DNA of 64,000 nucleotides from Bidens hawaiensis (Eukaryota > Streptophyta > Magnoliopsida > Asterales > Asteraceae). The notes under the pieces are model-generated. The model worked only from the letters and a program-made list of their open reading frames with translations, was not told the origin of the DNA and searched no databases. Below are positions 29,538-41,575 of the stretch, one piece after another (the first letter of the stretch is position 1; every line of letters starts with the position of its first letter). The translations under genes were made by a program, and so were the position numbers. The DNA is taken from the NCBI GenBank assembly GCA_021521415.1, contig JAIQDT010003853.1, forward strand, positions 124,001 to 188,000, given 5' to 3'.

Positions 29538-30019
29538 TGTTGGTGCATGTTTGTCAGTAGTTCATAGTCTTGTAATTGTAATCGAGTCTGTATTGTAATT
29601 GTGTATTTGATTATGTTTTAGATTGTGTAACTAGCAAAGTTGTCAACAAGTTTGCTCAGGCGAACTTGTTGAACAAGCGAAGTTGTCAACAAGTTCGCTC
29701 AGGCGAACTTGTTGAATATGCGAAGTTACAGACAACTTCGCCTGTGGCGAAGTTGTCGTGTATATATTCACTGTTTCAGCCGAAACGTGAAAAGGTTGTT
29801 CGTTTAGGGTTTCAGTCAAGTGTTCGAGTTTAAGCAGACGTGTTTGCTAGTTCCAGAGTCTGTATTAGTGACTACGAGTCACGTGTTTGGTTATTAATAT
29901 AACGTGTTTGATTCATTGCTCGTGTTCTTCTATATCTACACTCGTAACCTACCTACGCAGGGATTCCGCACCTGCGTTGTTAGAGAATATCCCGTGTACG
30001 ATCCGTCCAGGAACCTACA
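29538..30019 (+). repeat. 3' LTR of element A
   Basis: Identical in my reading to 17392-17873, at a constant offset of 12,146. The TATA-like TATATATT is at 29761-29768. Followed by the AGTGT duplication at 30020-30024. Confidence 0.97.
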
Positions 30020-30271
30020 AGTGTTTTAACTTTTTTTAATTGTTTCATAATAGAAGAGTGTAGATATAAATTATCTTGTGAAATTCAATATTTTTATATA
30101 ATGTGTTTTTTCATATGTAATCAAATAAATACATATACAATAAAAATGGGAATATAAATAACAATAGGTAAAGGGTTAACTGGAAACTTTTAGTAGACGC
30201 CGTGTTTATTTTAATTTGTTGTATATAAAGATTTATTCTGTTATTCTGAGATGGTTTGGCACGTCTTGCAG

Positions 30272-30541
30272 ATACAAGGAATCTATTTCAAAAGGCACTC
30301 AGGGTTTAAAAGCAAAATTACTTGCTAAAAACAGTTCAGTTAAAGAATTAAGCAAAGGAGTTCAGAGAGAAATGAGTGCAGGAATGGCTAGAGTTGCTAG
30401 AATATTTAAACGGTTGGATCCAACTTTAAAAAGAAATAATGATGGAACTAACTTAAACTTTTTCAAAGGAAAAAATACTCAAAATAATTCCGCTGAAACT
30501 CCTACGGATGTCGGTTCGAATGGAGAAACTATGCATCTCTA
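30272..30541 (+). pseudogene. captured terminal exon, RHF1A/RHF2A-like E3 ligase
   Basis: Preceded by a 3' splice site (GTCTTGCAG). The first base completes the split Arg codon of the exon at 17128-17235, and the frame is open to TAA at 30539-30541. It reads YKESISKGTQGLKAKL, ELSKGVQREMSAGMARVA and RLDPTLKR, then a low-complexity tail rich in Asn. The GVQREMSAGMARVARI pattern resembles the conserved C-terminal helix of RHF-type proteins. The intact reading frame implies recent capture or retained coding; the intron now contains the 12.6 kb element A. No RING domain is in the window. Confidence 0.62.
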
Positions 30542-31419
30542 AGTTGCTTTTGGGTGCCCGGAGCTTTTCAGGTTAGCCATATCGCACCGTACTATTATTT
30601 TAATAAAAAGTTTTAAAACATCATGTTTTCTAGACTGCAATCCAACCCAAACTGTTAAAAGTAAACCTGTGAAGATTGTCATCCCTACTGAATGAACACG
30701 TAGATCTTTACTTCTAGTTGCTCTTAGAAACATTAAACGTTCGGCCGTGAACCACAATCCGACTGACATTTTTGTTATGTTTTCTTTGCAGTGTCACCGG
30801 GGAAAGAAAGTTGATAATAGCAAAGTGACGTATACTGAACAAATCTGCCATAGCCTTAATGGTTGGTTTGTTTGCGTCCTGCAATAACTACATTTGGCAT
30901 TGTTCTAAGTTGACTTGTGTTCTAAAAAACATTGGCTTTATATGTAAGACTATAACTTTTATGTCTTTGTTTAAGATTACTTAGACAAGGTGGCGGTGAA
31001 GAGATGGAAAGAGATTTGTTATGAAGTATGTTGTGTATGGTTGAAGTATGTTTTGTATGTGAATTGGTTTAAACTATGGTTGATGTTTTTTGCTTAAAAA
31101 CTATGTTTTGTATGTGAATTGGTTTGATCAATGCATATTTTGGTTGGAATTTATGCATCTTTTTATATGTTTTTTTATTTTTTAATAAATATTTGTTATG
31201 AAAAAAATACTTGTGCTAATGATAAAGTTGATATAATTCTCTGTTTATTTTCTATGTACCAAACAAGAGAAATGATTCTCAGCTATATTTCTCTACTGAA
31301 ATCTCTGTACTACCAAACAGAACAGTCAATTCTCATTCTCCAGACCAATTCCCTTTCTCTGCAATTCCATTTCTCTATTCCATTTCTCTACAATTCCATT
31401 CTCTGTACCAAACACCCCC
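30542..31419. other. right interior of the Pack-type element
   Basis: Looks like 3' UTR and intron sequence (CAG at 30789-30791 after TTTCTTTG) followed by a subterminal region rich in CCATTTCTCT repeats, which mirror those at the left end. No further ORF is supported. Confidence 0.5.
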
Positions 31420-31422
31420 TTA

Positions 31423-33890
31423 GGGTTTCAGTGTTTAAGAAGGTTTGTTTCTCTTCCAACACCTTCAACCTAAAAAAGAGATCTCTTCGAACAATCAGGT
31501 ATTTTATTTTGCTTTATTAACACGCCAACTTTAGTTAGTCTGTTGCTACAAGTTCAGAAATTATATTGAATATATATGTTTACTATTAAAATAACAAATA
31601 TATTTTTAATATATATATATATATTAAAAAAAAGAGAGAGTAAGCCTCTTTTTACCTTATCAAGCTTCTGCAAGTAACATATTTTCTTTGTTAATACTTC
31701 AACACATGAAATTAGTAATCTAAGCATGCAAAATAAAATGTTATGCATTGAAAACTGATGTCGGTTTGATTTAAGTGTTTATATTATTCATATTATCTAC
31801 TGTATTTCCACTGTCTCGAAAAGGTGTAATGTTTGGTTTGCACTTAGTTTACAAAAATATATTGCTGTTAATAAAATGTTCAAAATGGAAGAATGCTTCT
31901 TAATTAGAACAAAATAATAGAAAACTTGTGGACCTATTTGGTTTACATTTAGTTAACCTTTAATGCAGCACCGTGCTTGGTTGGATACAACTCTTAATCG
32001 CTCGGTTCCATCTTCTCTCTTGATTTTTTCCAGGTAACTCTGGATATTCTACATGCTATGTTTGAACTGTAATTATTAGTTTCAACTGGTAACAAAATTC
32101 TTGCAAGTCAAAATACCTTTGTAACGAAAACTATTGACAACTTGAATATATCACAATCCCGAAACAATCTGTCTGCGGCCACAATAACCAAAACTGCTCT
32201 TTAATCAAAACTGTTTAAGACTTGCTGTTTGACATTTACGTGGTCAAATTATGGACTTTCAATATTGCCCTTGAGCTGTCCTCGATTGCAGATTGATTTT
32301 TGTTCGATAAAATTTCTAGTGCAACTGAAGTTGTGTATATAACTTCAGAAACTTACACTGCAAATTTAACCAATTACTTTGTAACAATTTCAGATAAAGT
32401 CCAAATATTCAATATCATGACCTGTTAACTTAAGCTTTAACCCGTATGCAAAGCCTTTTGTTGCAAAGTATCAAACATGGTCAGTTTACAAACAAATTTA
32501 AACCTACGGGCATTCAAATTTCCCAAACTACCGTAGGATGCCTGTTAAATTTAAATCAATTAAAGCTTTTAACATTCAGATACAACTGATTGTAGCCCAA
32601 TCTAATTGGTTTTACTTTTAACTTGATGCTGAGCCAGTCTAAATATTTACAAAATGTTGATATTTTATACAAAAGTTTAACATACACAGGTATGCAATTT
32701 ATTTTCAATACTATTCATAATAATGATAGGTGTTGTTTGTGAATTAATAATAGAGCTTTCCGCTGCATAAATTGTTTAAATGGTAGGTTATTTTGAGTTG
32801 TCATGAATAAACAATTATAATGCTTTGAATTTAATACATGAAAAATAAGGGGTGCTGCATTTTAACTTTCAAGGTAGGACACAAGGAATTGCGGTCAAAT
32901 AGGGAAGTGACATAACCATGAAAATCAAATATATAAGGCCATTTTCAAAAAATTGAATAATTAACTTCATTTATCTTTGAACGTTTTAATTCCATTTTAT
33001 AAGGCCATTTTTGGAAAATCGAATATATGATCCCGTCATTTGTCGCAGAGATCTATCGCTAAAAAACAAACTAATAATTAAGATGATGCAATAAAAGAGA
33101 TTACATTAACTATTCTTTAGTTTTCATGTTCTTGCAGCTTGTGGGAAATTGCATTCCTGCTCTACGTGAAACATCTTCTGGTGACATAATGAAGCTGCTC
33201 AGTTTATCATCTCAGATTCGTTCGTCCAGTTAGGTAACAAAATTGAACTTCCTATTACTATGATTTTATCACATATGATATTACCAACAAACATCTAAAT
33301 TTGTTGGTATTCATGTTAGAAGATGTGAGTTGTGAAATGGTGGTTAACAGTCCAAAAGAAAAGTTGGGATCGATGGTTGGCCGTCGAAGTGTGTAAATTG
33401 CAAATTCTTTGCATGTGGGAAGTTTCATCGTGATACCAAATAGGTTTGACCAAATCTCTTAGTCCATAACTCTTTTGGCACCTTTCATGGTTTAATTATT
33501 TGTTACTACTATTAGTTATACTAGATTCCAAAAGACAAGTGCTTCCGAGACATATTCTTCAATGGAAATTTTGGCAAGCCGTATTTCAGGTCTAAAATAT
33601 TGGGAGAGCCAAGAGGGCTTTTACCAACATCCAACAAAAAATTGTGGAAGTCATAATACATGTAATTTCTTTTGCCACATAGACTTTAAAGATCAGTTTG
33701 TAAGAGATTGATTTAGTTTTATGTGATTTAGATTTATAAAAAGTGTTTTATGCTGATGACCAGTATGTATTTTCCTACATCAAAGTTAATGTGACATTAT
33801 TTAAGTTGTGTTTTGCGCTTTGTACATAATTTGATTGCCACATGCAAGTCGTATTCAGATCCCCGCCGCATCACGCGGGTTAACTACTAG
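31423..33890 (+). other. AT-rich region ending in a Helitron-type 3' terminus, with exon-like scraps
   Basis: No transposon protein is readable. Several stretches look like exons with splice signals: one ending TCAATCAG before GTATTT near 31498; 31974-32034 between AATGCAG and GTAACT; and 33138-33234 between TTGCAG and GTAACA. I could not recognise their parent gene. The region ends at the hairpin and CTAG terminus annotated separately, so it may be the 3' part of a non-autonomous Helitron whose body also includes 15.6-16.1 kb. Confidence 0.4.
33862..33890 (+). mobile_element. Helitron-type 3' terminus
   Basis: CCCGC, an 8-base loop, GCGGG (33862-33879), then seven bases and CTAG at 33887-33890, followed by T. 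A short GC-rich hairpin shortly before CTRR with a T downstream is the diagnostic Helitron 3' end. The matching 5' TC end was not located with confidence. Confidence 0.65.
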
Positions 33891-34056
33891 TATAAGATGT
33901 GAAGTGTGTCTAAGAAGTGTAGTAAGTGATCTGAACCATTGAATTGAATATAACACATAAGAGTCTTTTTGTCCATATTGTTTTAATTATTCTTGGAATT
34001 AACCTAGGTAATTAATTATAATATCATTGACTGTCTTCATTTTCTCATATTCTATC

Positions 34057-34229
34057 TCTCTATATAATAATCAAGTGGGTTTTCACAAAATTCTCCTTTT
34101 GTTTTTTACCAAATTTCTTTAAATTGACACATGTCATTTCCTAATTATATTTTAATTATTTTACTCTCTATATAATAAAAAAGTTTGTACCAAATTCTCC
34201 TTTTATTTTTCACCAGATTTTTCAAATTT
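34057..34229 (+). repeat. 108 bp tandem duplication with Helitron-like 5' ends
   Basis: TCTCTATATAATAA occurs at 34057 and 34165 and starts two copies of a 108 bp unit with AAATTCTCCTTTT and CATGTCATTT. The second copy is split by the solo LTR at 34230 and resumes at 37335. The TC(TC)TATATAATAA start resembles plant Helitron 5' ends, but no partner 3' end is proven. Confidence 0.55.
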
Positions 34230-37200
34230 TGTAACACTCCGTAACCGCAGCGGAAACGTAAACGGGATGCAACAGACACGTCTGATATCAACAGCATTGC
34301 TTATAAAGAAAACACCACTACATTAATTTACACCATATTACATTGTTCCGAGTTTAGTTACCGTCTAGGCGTTAACACATAAGTTTTACCAACAGTACAT
34401 TAACAAATTTAATACAAAAAGATCATTAAGCTTCCACAAAAAGCACGCATCGTCAAGCATGTAGCAATTATTCCAGTTTGGGTGTACCTAGAAAGCATGT
34501 AAAGAAAACGGGTCAACTACGAATAGTTAGTGAGTTTCACTAATTTAAATAAACAGTGACAAATCATTATAATGATCATATATTAGCGATGTAATTATGC
34601 TGAGCCCACAAGTGAAACCTCTGACTATCCACATACAACCCCGTGGCATACTCCGCCCACGGACCTGCCCCATACCGCTATGCCTAACATTACATAGCAA
34701 AAATATATAACAACAAAATAGACATGTGCAACTGGCTGGGAAACATCAGCAAATCCATGCCGGACCAGTTGGGTTTGTCAGACCAATAGTACTATTCACA
34801 CTCTACAGGCTTTTAGCTAATCACTCGTGTTACGGGGCCTTACAATGTTAGCAACTCAGACAATTACCATCTTAGTACATTTCCGTACGATTCCCGTACA
34901 ATAAAATATATATAAATTCACGCAAATCCATGCGTTCAGTATGTACTTAAACATTTTAATAGTAACATGCTTTCCGCCCCGGGAAAATATTTAAAAACAA
35001 TTCAGAAAAAGGGGCTCGTGAAACTCACCTTATCGCAAGCAAGCAGGTAACACAGTACGTGAGCTACTAGTCCGGATCTGTAATACGATCCCTAAGTTCG
35101 TTACTATACAATCACTATTAATATAACTTTAACCGTGTTAACCGGTACATCTGGGGACACTGTTAACCCAGTACTGTAACCGTTCCGAGGGCAATGTTAA
35201 CCCAGAAACACTTCTCCGGACTCAGATCGTGATATCATTTAGAGTTCAATAGTTAAAATTACTATTAGTTCGTTTTCCCCGTTTTGCGTGCCTAGCACGG
35301 TTATCCGTTTTTACGTTTCAAAAATGAGTTTGGTCACACACGACCCAAAAATAGTTGTTGACTGACAATTTAATTAAAGTTGTGAAATTAGAGCTCGGTT
35401 TAGACGCCCCGATTGGCCGCGGGACCCGTTTCCGTCTTTAGTGTACCGGAAACTGTTAAATCGGATAAAATTACCCAAATCATCCGAATTATTTCCGGAT
35501 GATTTATTTTTACTTGTTTAACTCAATTATATGAAAATAGTTCATTTTTAGGGTTTTTATACACCAGTCAGCTCGTTTAGGCGAACTTTACCGGTTTACG
35601 GGTTTTAAACTTTAAAGGTTTGTTTTTACACAAATAATTATCCGTTTAATCTCGGATCTTGAAATTTTGCACAAATCACTTTTTGACAGTGGGGAATTTT
35701 ATAAGAATATTTCCAGAATTAATTTTTATATTTAAAATTTATTTATCTATTTTTAAGCACCATTTAAACACTAAATATGTCGTAAATACCAAACGACCTT
35801 AGAAAAATCCCAAATTTTTCCTGGATGACCCCTGCCATCCACATAGTCCCCTGTAATTTTTCCAGAACTAAAATCTCTTTTTACATGCCATTTTCACTAA
35901 AACCGAGCTAGAAAACCCTAGAACTCGTTTAACCGAAAAGCCTACTTAGACTTCTCCAACGGACCTAAATTTTTGTGTGTGACTTTTACATGTTATATGA
36001 AGCTTATATGGAATTTTCCAGAATTGTTCATGATATTTAACTATTTTTCACCATTTTTAGCCAAAACCGAGCATTAAATTCACCAAATATTCATCCTTTG
36101 TCCAAAAATTACCAAAATTTCACAGATCTCATATTTTCATGTGTAGATCATCTCTGTGAAATTTCGTAGCCTAACTCTAAACGTACCACAATCTGTTCAA
36201 AACACTCATAAACGAACATAAACCGAATATACCTTTTGTTTTCCGCCACTACAAGCTACAAACTCGTCTTTCCGCCTTATCTACCACTAAATACAGAACC
36301 TACAAGCAACATACCACAATACCAAGCAAGTTACACTCACCATCAAGCCTCTTACACTAAAGTTTCGGTTATTGTTTCAAAACAAAAGTTTAAACCGTAA
36401 AAATTCGTTTTTGGTTCGTTTAACTCCATTCTTGGACCAAGATCCCTTGCATAACCCGTATACATCACTTGATCATGCAAGAATCGGTTTCATCTCGGGT
36501 TTTCACCCTTTTTCACTTGAAACCTCATTTTCTTGCAAATAAACTCAAGAAAAGAAGATGAACACGTAAATAACTCGATTTTTACCTCGGTTTTCTTGCT
36601 AAAATTCTGGATTTTTAAGTGGAAATGTGGAGAGAAAGAAGGATGATGCAAATGGTTGATGTAAAAAAAAATGAGAGGCAAGGGGTTATACCCCCTTGTC
36701 CGATCGGAATAGATAGGGGAGGTGGGGTGGGGCCCACCTTTCTATTCTTAGCCACTCATTCGGATTTTGGGAATCCGGATAATGTTTTGGATAATCTGGT
36801 TCAGTTCGTTTTTCGGTTAAATGTTTAATTTAGCTTAAACGAGGCTAAAACGGTCGTTTTCGGCTTAAAAAATGAAATTTATATAAAACCGATTTAAAAA
36901 CTTTAAAAACTTAAACCATGACATTATTAACTTAAAACATCATATTATTAATAATTGCGCATCTTTTTCGGCTTGATCGATTGTCTCTTGCTCGGTTTGG
37001 TATTAAAGGTTTCGTTTAACGTACCGACGTACCATTAAATCGAAAATTCTTTTTCTGTGCCTTAATTCACTTATCCCGAAGCTTTAATACTTCGTAAACA
37101 TCACTAAATACCATATATCTCGTCTAAAATGTAATCCTCGATTCATTCGGGCTTCAATAACCGTTAATCGGTTAATCGTATTTCCAATACGATTAACTGT

Positions 37201-37334
37201 ATAATCGAGTATAATCCGTACTGTGAATCATATATACACGTATAAACGCATTATAATTCACATATTCATTATTAAATAACACATAAATAGTATATACCGG
37301 CTAGGGTATACCTGATTTTGCCGGAATCGTTACA
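34230..37334 (-). repeat. solo LTR 2 of the G1 family, TSD AATTT
   Basis: A 3105 bp unit from TGTAACACTCC to GTTACA with a perfect 5 bp duplication AATTT (34225-34229 and 37335-37339). Same orientation as solo LTR 1 and opposite to the G1 3' LTR. It keeps the region that solo LTR 1 has replaced by the 73 bp repeats, so it is the better full-length reference. Short ORFs inside it are not genes. Confidence 0.94.
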
Positions 37335-37770
37335 AATTTTTACATGTCATTTTCTAATTATTTTAATTCAATTTCAAAATCAAACTTGTGATGCCTATTA
37401 AATTTTTATCATCATAATTTGCATGTTCTAACCCTTACAATCACCATATACATATTACATTGAAACTCATCAGTATTCAAGGTAACTATCAAACCTTTGT
37501 AATCAGATTCACATAATCAATTGTTTCATCTTCACATATTCAATTGGATTAACAGCTTCAACCGGAGTAAATCGAATCATATACACATATTCAATTGGAT
37601 TCAATCGATTCATAGGTTCAATCGATCAATCTTCTTAATGCGATTCATTTAATCCGAATCATCACAGTTTGTAAACTGGATTTATAGTCATAACCTGCAA
37701 TTTCCAACAAAATTGATTTGTTTAAACCATGATCATGAGCAAGTACAAAAATATACTCCTGAAAGATAAG

Positions 37771-38310
37771 TTTTTTTTTTGAAAATTAAGCTTCATTCAA
37801 CACACCCCGACTAGGACCTCAAAGCGAGGACCAGCGGAAAATTACAACATGTACATAGGAGACTTACACCAATCATCCCAAGACAATACCTTAAACTGTG
37901 TTCTATTTTGACACCAAAAAAAGGATAAACTTTTAATATTATAGGTAACAATTCTACTCGGTGTCCTCGTATCCCTGAAGATCTTTTCGTTCCTCGCACG
38001 CTAGATACACCAACAAGCAATAATGATAATTCCATGAACCATGTTTTTCCTCCACTTGTTACCTGCCACCATTTTATGCGCTTCAAGAAGGTCTCGAACA
38101 TCAAAGGAAAAAATGGGATTTAACCCGCACCAGAAACCAATGGCATTCCAAACCTCGTGAGCAACTATATAACTCGAAAAAAGATGATCCACCGTCTCTT
38201 CACCCCACTCGCATAAAGAACATTGCGTAGAACCCACATGAATGTGTCTTTTAATCAACTCGGTTTTAACCGGAAGCCGACCCATAGCCGCCCTCCAAGC
38301 TAAAATCATA
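37771..38310 (-). pseudogene. 5'-truncated LINE: RT zinc-binding C-terminus with poly(A) end
   Basis: On the - strand, 38309-38004 encodes a zinc-binding RT domain of plant LINEs (AWRAAMGRLPVKTELIKR, then CSLC and ETVDHLFSS, VWNAIGFWCGLNP). It continues with a frameshift into the usual C-terminus (CIWRARNEKIF) and ends in a T run at 37771-37780, which is the poly(A) tail on the - strand. Only about 540 bp remain, a typical dead-on-arrival insertion. The Cys-Ser-Leu-Cys and His residues of the zinc site are present. Confidence 0.85.
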
Positions 38311-41300
38311 CATAGTCCTAAATAAGTGGATATAAGAAGTAGTGAGATCTACTTAGTCCTAAATAGCTTTGGAATTTATCCATTTAATTTTTTTTATTAA
38401 GGGTAAAGGATTTTTTAAGGGTTATAAATGATACATAGTGTGATACAGTCAAAACAAGGTATTATACTACAAACCGAATAGATACCTCGAATACAGATAA
38501 ACTTATCAACAGATTCTCTGTCCTAACTTTTTCTCTTGTTTTCATTATAGGATAACAAGATGATTAGAAATCCTTTACTTTTTTCAACCTAATCGCTCTT
38601 TTGATTTTGGAAACTTTTTTATCAATATATAATCTGATTCACGTAATTGATTTATATGTAATCCGTTGTCTTTCAATTGAAACTCTAATTCTATGATCAT
38701 TATATAACACAAATTATTTACTTAGAGATATATTACAAAAAAAAAATAAAGTATATCATCAGTTATCGATAAGTATTATTTAAATAAATACATATTATCT
38801 TTAAAAATACACATTAAAAATTCCAAAAAAAGTAAGTTAATATAGTACAAGATTTAATGTTTAATAAATTAACGAGTAAATGTCCTCGAATATGCAATGT
38901 TTGAATTACTTTTATTCTTAGTGGATTGTTTTCGAAGAATTATGGACTTTTATTGTTTTCAAGGAGATGATTTGTGATAACAAAAATAATAACCCCTACT
39001 AATTATCTTATCAGTCTGCACATCATAATGCAACTTTATATCACCCATATTATACAGTTAATTATATGTAATTTTAAATGACCGGCTTGGGTTCATGTAT
39101 AGATTAATATAAATTTGGTCAATGTATTTTTTTAAGTAAAATGAGTTTGGCTCAAACGAGCATGATCTGAACAATTACTTACATTTTTTTGCGTCTAATA
39201 TTATTTTTATATTTATCTGTAAATATTATTTTTTGTGAACTCCTTGTCAAATAAAACAAAAGGGAAAAAAGAAAAAAACAATCACTTTATAAGTAAAATG
39301 TTTTTTTTTCTTTTTGGTTTTTAACTTTTAATATGCCAGCATGTTTATAATTTTTTGTAAAACATTCTCACACTAACACTTTCTTCACTACCAAGAATAG
39401 AATTACATATGTAGACATTATGATTTCTTATACACAAAAACTATTTACAGATTTAATAATTATCAATTACCTTAAAAAAAAATTGATTTGAAAATGGTAA
39501 AAAGATACTTTTGTGAATTGGAAAATAACAAAGTTGGTTTTTCTTGCTCCATTTTATGTAGCAATGAATATTTTATTTTATTAATTTATTATTTTTTGGG
39601 GTTTGATGTTTGAAGCAATTGAAACAAAACAGGACTTTCGTGACTTAAAAAACAAAGAAATAAATTAAAGATAATGATCAAGTTTAAAGATGACCATTCT
39701 GGATCTTCATTTTCTCTAACCACAAGTGTTGGCCACAAATTACCAGCAACATATTATAAATGAAATTCGCATCTAAAGGATAATTTTAGATTTTTTTGTT
39801 TGTTATTTTTGTAACATAAAATTTGCGAACTAAAGGTTATACATGTGTAGGGTGAACATATCAAATATTTATTTTCGAGTTAAGATTTTGAGTGCGAGTC
39901 AAAATTCTTCAGTTTTTGGTCCAAGGGTAGTTTAGGGATTTGTGAAAGTTTGGATCGTTTGAGTTAAAAGTTGCAGATATTTGGTCCTATGGTAGTAAGA
40001 AGATTTTTTTGTCTCACTTTTGGTAATGTTTTAAACACTATATTTGTTTTCAGCATTATATTTGTAGTTTGTGCATTTTCAAGAATTTAGATTTCTTGAC
40101 TAACCTGTGTGTCACTCGGTTTCTAACCTAGTAAATAATAAAAGAAACAAAAATATAAATTTTTATTACAACTAGCCTATCTGGCGATCACTCGGTTTCA
40201 ATCAAACACTATGCTTCTCGATCAAACAATCCATAAATTCAATCAAATTTTGTTCACATAAAACCCTACATCAACCGATCATGTCATCTTCAACCCTATC
40301 TGGCGACAAAATTGCTCCAATTTTTGGCTTCCTCTCAAATTGTCACCGTCAACAATGGGGAGTGAACGCCGCCGGCTAGAAGGTAGGAGTGGTTCCGATG
40401 GAGACTAGGGGCTAGGTTGTAATCGTGGCTTTTCGATATAGGGTTTCACCGCGAACTCGTGTTGATTGCTAGTGGTTGTTGGAAACCGTAATAAAATTGT
40501 TGTAATTTCGATGGTGGAGGTCATCGCAGGGGATAAGATCCGGCGCACCTCCCTGATTTTCTTACTTTGGGAGATACATTCTGACGAAAGTGGTGAAATC
40601 CGGTTGCGAAGGTAGTTTTTGGTCGGAAGTGGTGGTGGTTTACGGTGGACCGCTATTGGTTTAACAAAATTGTGGATGGTGTTTTACCGGCGGTGGTGGT
40701 GATTGCAGGATGTGGAGGCAGTGGTCTGGTGACTGGTGGTTGCATAAATAGTGTTTGTTTGTGTACAATACATTGTGCATTTCTTCTCTGGCCAATCAAA
40801 CAGTGTTGCCGGCAGAAAAAAACAGCTACTAGAGTGGAGGCGGGTAGTGTCTTTCTCGATGGTCATGGAGCCAAAAGCCGTTGGTTATGGTTATGGTTGT
40901 GTTCTGAATTAGTGTATCGTGTTTTTCTTTTTTCACGAATGTTTTTCTGTATGTTGTGTTTTTGCTACTGAAAGTTACCATTAAAAAAAATAAGTGTGTT
41001 TTGTTTTTGGTGTTGTGTTTTGAATTTCAATTAAAATTTGATGTTGCATTTTAAAACAGACTGTAATATATCTTGTGATGTTCTTGATATTGTGTTTTAA
41101 ATATGAATTAAAAAATGATAATTATATATTGATAGTGTCTCCATGTATAATATAACACATTGGAGGAGTATGCCCGCCCCTAAAGTGTTATAAAACAAGT
41201 GTTAAAATCAAACATACCCCGAGAAAGCTCTACAACGAATCTTAACCATTGTATCACACAATACAACGCAATAGATCACTTCCTATACTTATTAGACACA

Positions 41301-41350
41301 CTTCACTTCTTATTCTAACCTCATGCTATATATATAGACACACACACACA
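38311..41350. other. AT-rich region without recognisable genes
   Basis: Long AT-rich stretches to about 40100, then a less AT-rich segment (40280-40980) with GGTGGTGGTT-type sequence that could be a decayed gene 5' region. The 108-codon stretch at 40645-40971 starts without ATG, is low in complexity and was not accepted as a gene. Near 41271 a block matches the MITE-like motif seen at 15336 and 33898. Confidence 0.5.
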
Positions 41351-41381
41351 CTAGTAGGTGTGCCCGTGCGTTGCGGTGGGG
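41351..41381 (-). mobile_element. Helitron-type 3' terminus, first copy
   Basis: On the - strand, a GC-rich imperfect hairpin (CCCACCGCAACGCACGGG) is followed by CACACCTA and CTAG, with T downstream. It ends in a CA/TG-repeat target. The element body would lie to the right. Confidence 0.65.
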
Positions 41382-41544
41382 ACACAATGAAAATTAGGTT
41401 AGTATGAGTTAGGTTTACGGCGGAGACGTGATAGAAATTTGATGACATCGTTATAGTTTGAGACGGTACTGTAGTTTTCTATAGGTTAAACAAGGCTAAT
41501 TATCCAAAGAGGGTGACGAGTCTTTAATGTCCACACAAGACACA

Positions 41545-41575
41545 CTAGTAGGTGTGCCCGTGCGTTGCGGTGGAT
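41545..41575 (-). mobile_element. Helitron-type 3' terminus, second copy
   Basis: The same terminal 27 bases as at 41351, again preceded by A on the + strand. It lies 194 bp from the first; some interior sequence (TGTAGTTTTCTATA) is also shared. This means a duplicated 3' end or a Helitron inserted just behind another's end. Confidence 0.65.

Larger units (their letters stand above)
17392..30019 (+). mobile_element. A: intact, young Ty1/copia retrotransposon (SIRE/Maximus-like) with a third ORF
   Basis: A 12,628 bp element with two LTRs of 482 bp that I read as identical base for base (17392-17873 and 29538-30019), a perfect 5 bp target duplication AGTGT (17387-17391 and 30020-30024), PBS, gag, pol in PR-IN-RT-RH order, a long post-pol region, a 925-codon third ORF and a polypurine tract. 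No stop breaks gag, pol or ORF3. Identical LTRs mean recent insertion. Domain order is copia. The extra ORF and large size are like the SIRE/Maximus lineage. It lies in the intron of the captured exons in the Pack-type element, in the same orientation. Confidence 0.95.
16136..31419. mobile_element. Pack-type PIF/Harbinger (Tourist-like) DNA transposon carrying gene exons
   Basis: Terminal inverted repeats start GGGGGTGTTTGGTACAGAG at 16136 and end in the exact complement at 31419; about 22 bp are perfect. A TTA duplication flanks both sides (16133-16135 and 31420-31422), the signature of PIF/Harbinger/Tourist elements. After removal of the nested copia element A the transposon is about 2.65 kb. 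It carries no transposase; instead it holds two spliceable exons resembling an RHF-type E3 ligase C-terminus and 5'-UTR-like sequence. Subterminal sequence is rich in AGAAATGGAAA-type repeats. Gene capture is inferred; an alternative is a low-copy gene fragment flanked by TIRs of a lost longer element. Confidence 0.72.

Noticed and set aside
31131..31520. 129-codon open stretch across the right TIR of the Pack-type element
   Set aside because: Begins in AT-rich DNA and crosses the transposon boundary, so it cannot be an old gene.
40645..40971. 108-codon open stretch in a GGTGGT-rich segment
   Set aside because: Starts without ATG, low complexity, Cys/Trp-rich translation with no domain; overlaps an antisense stretch of similar quality.
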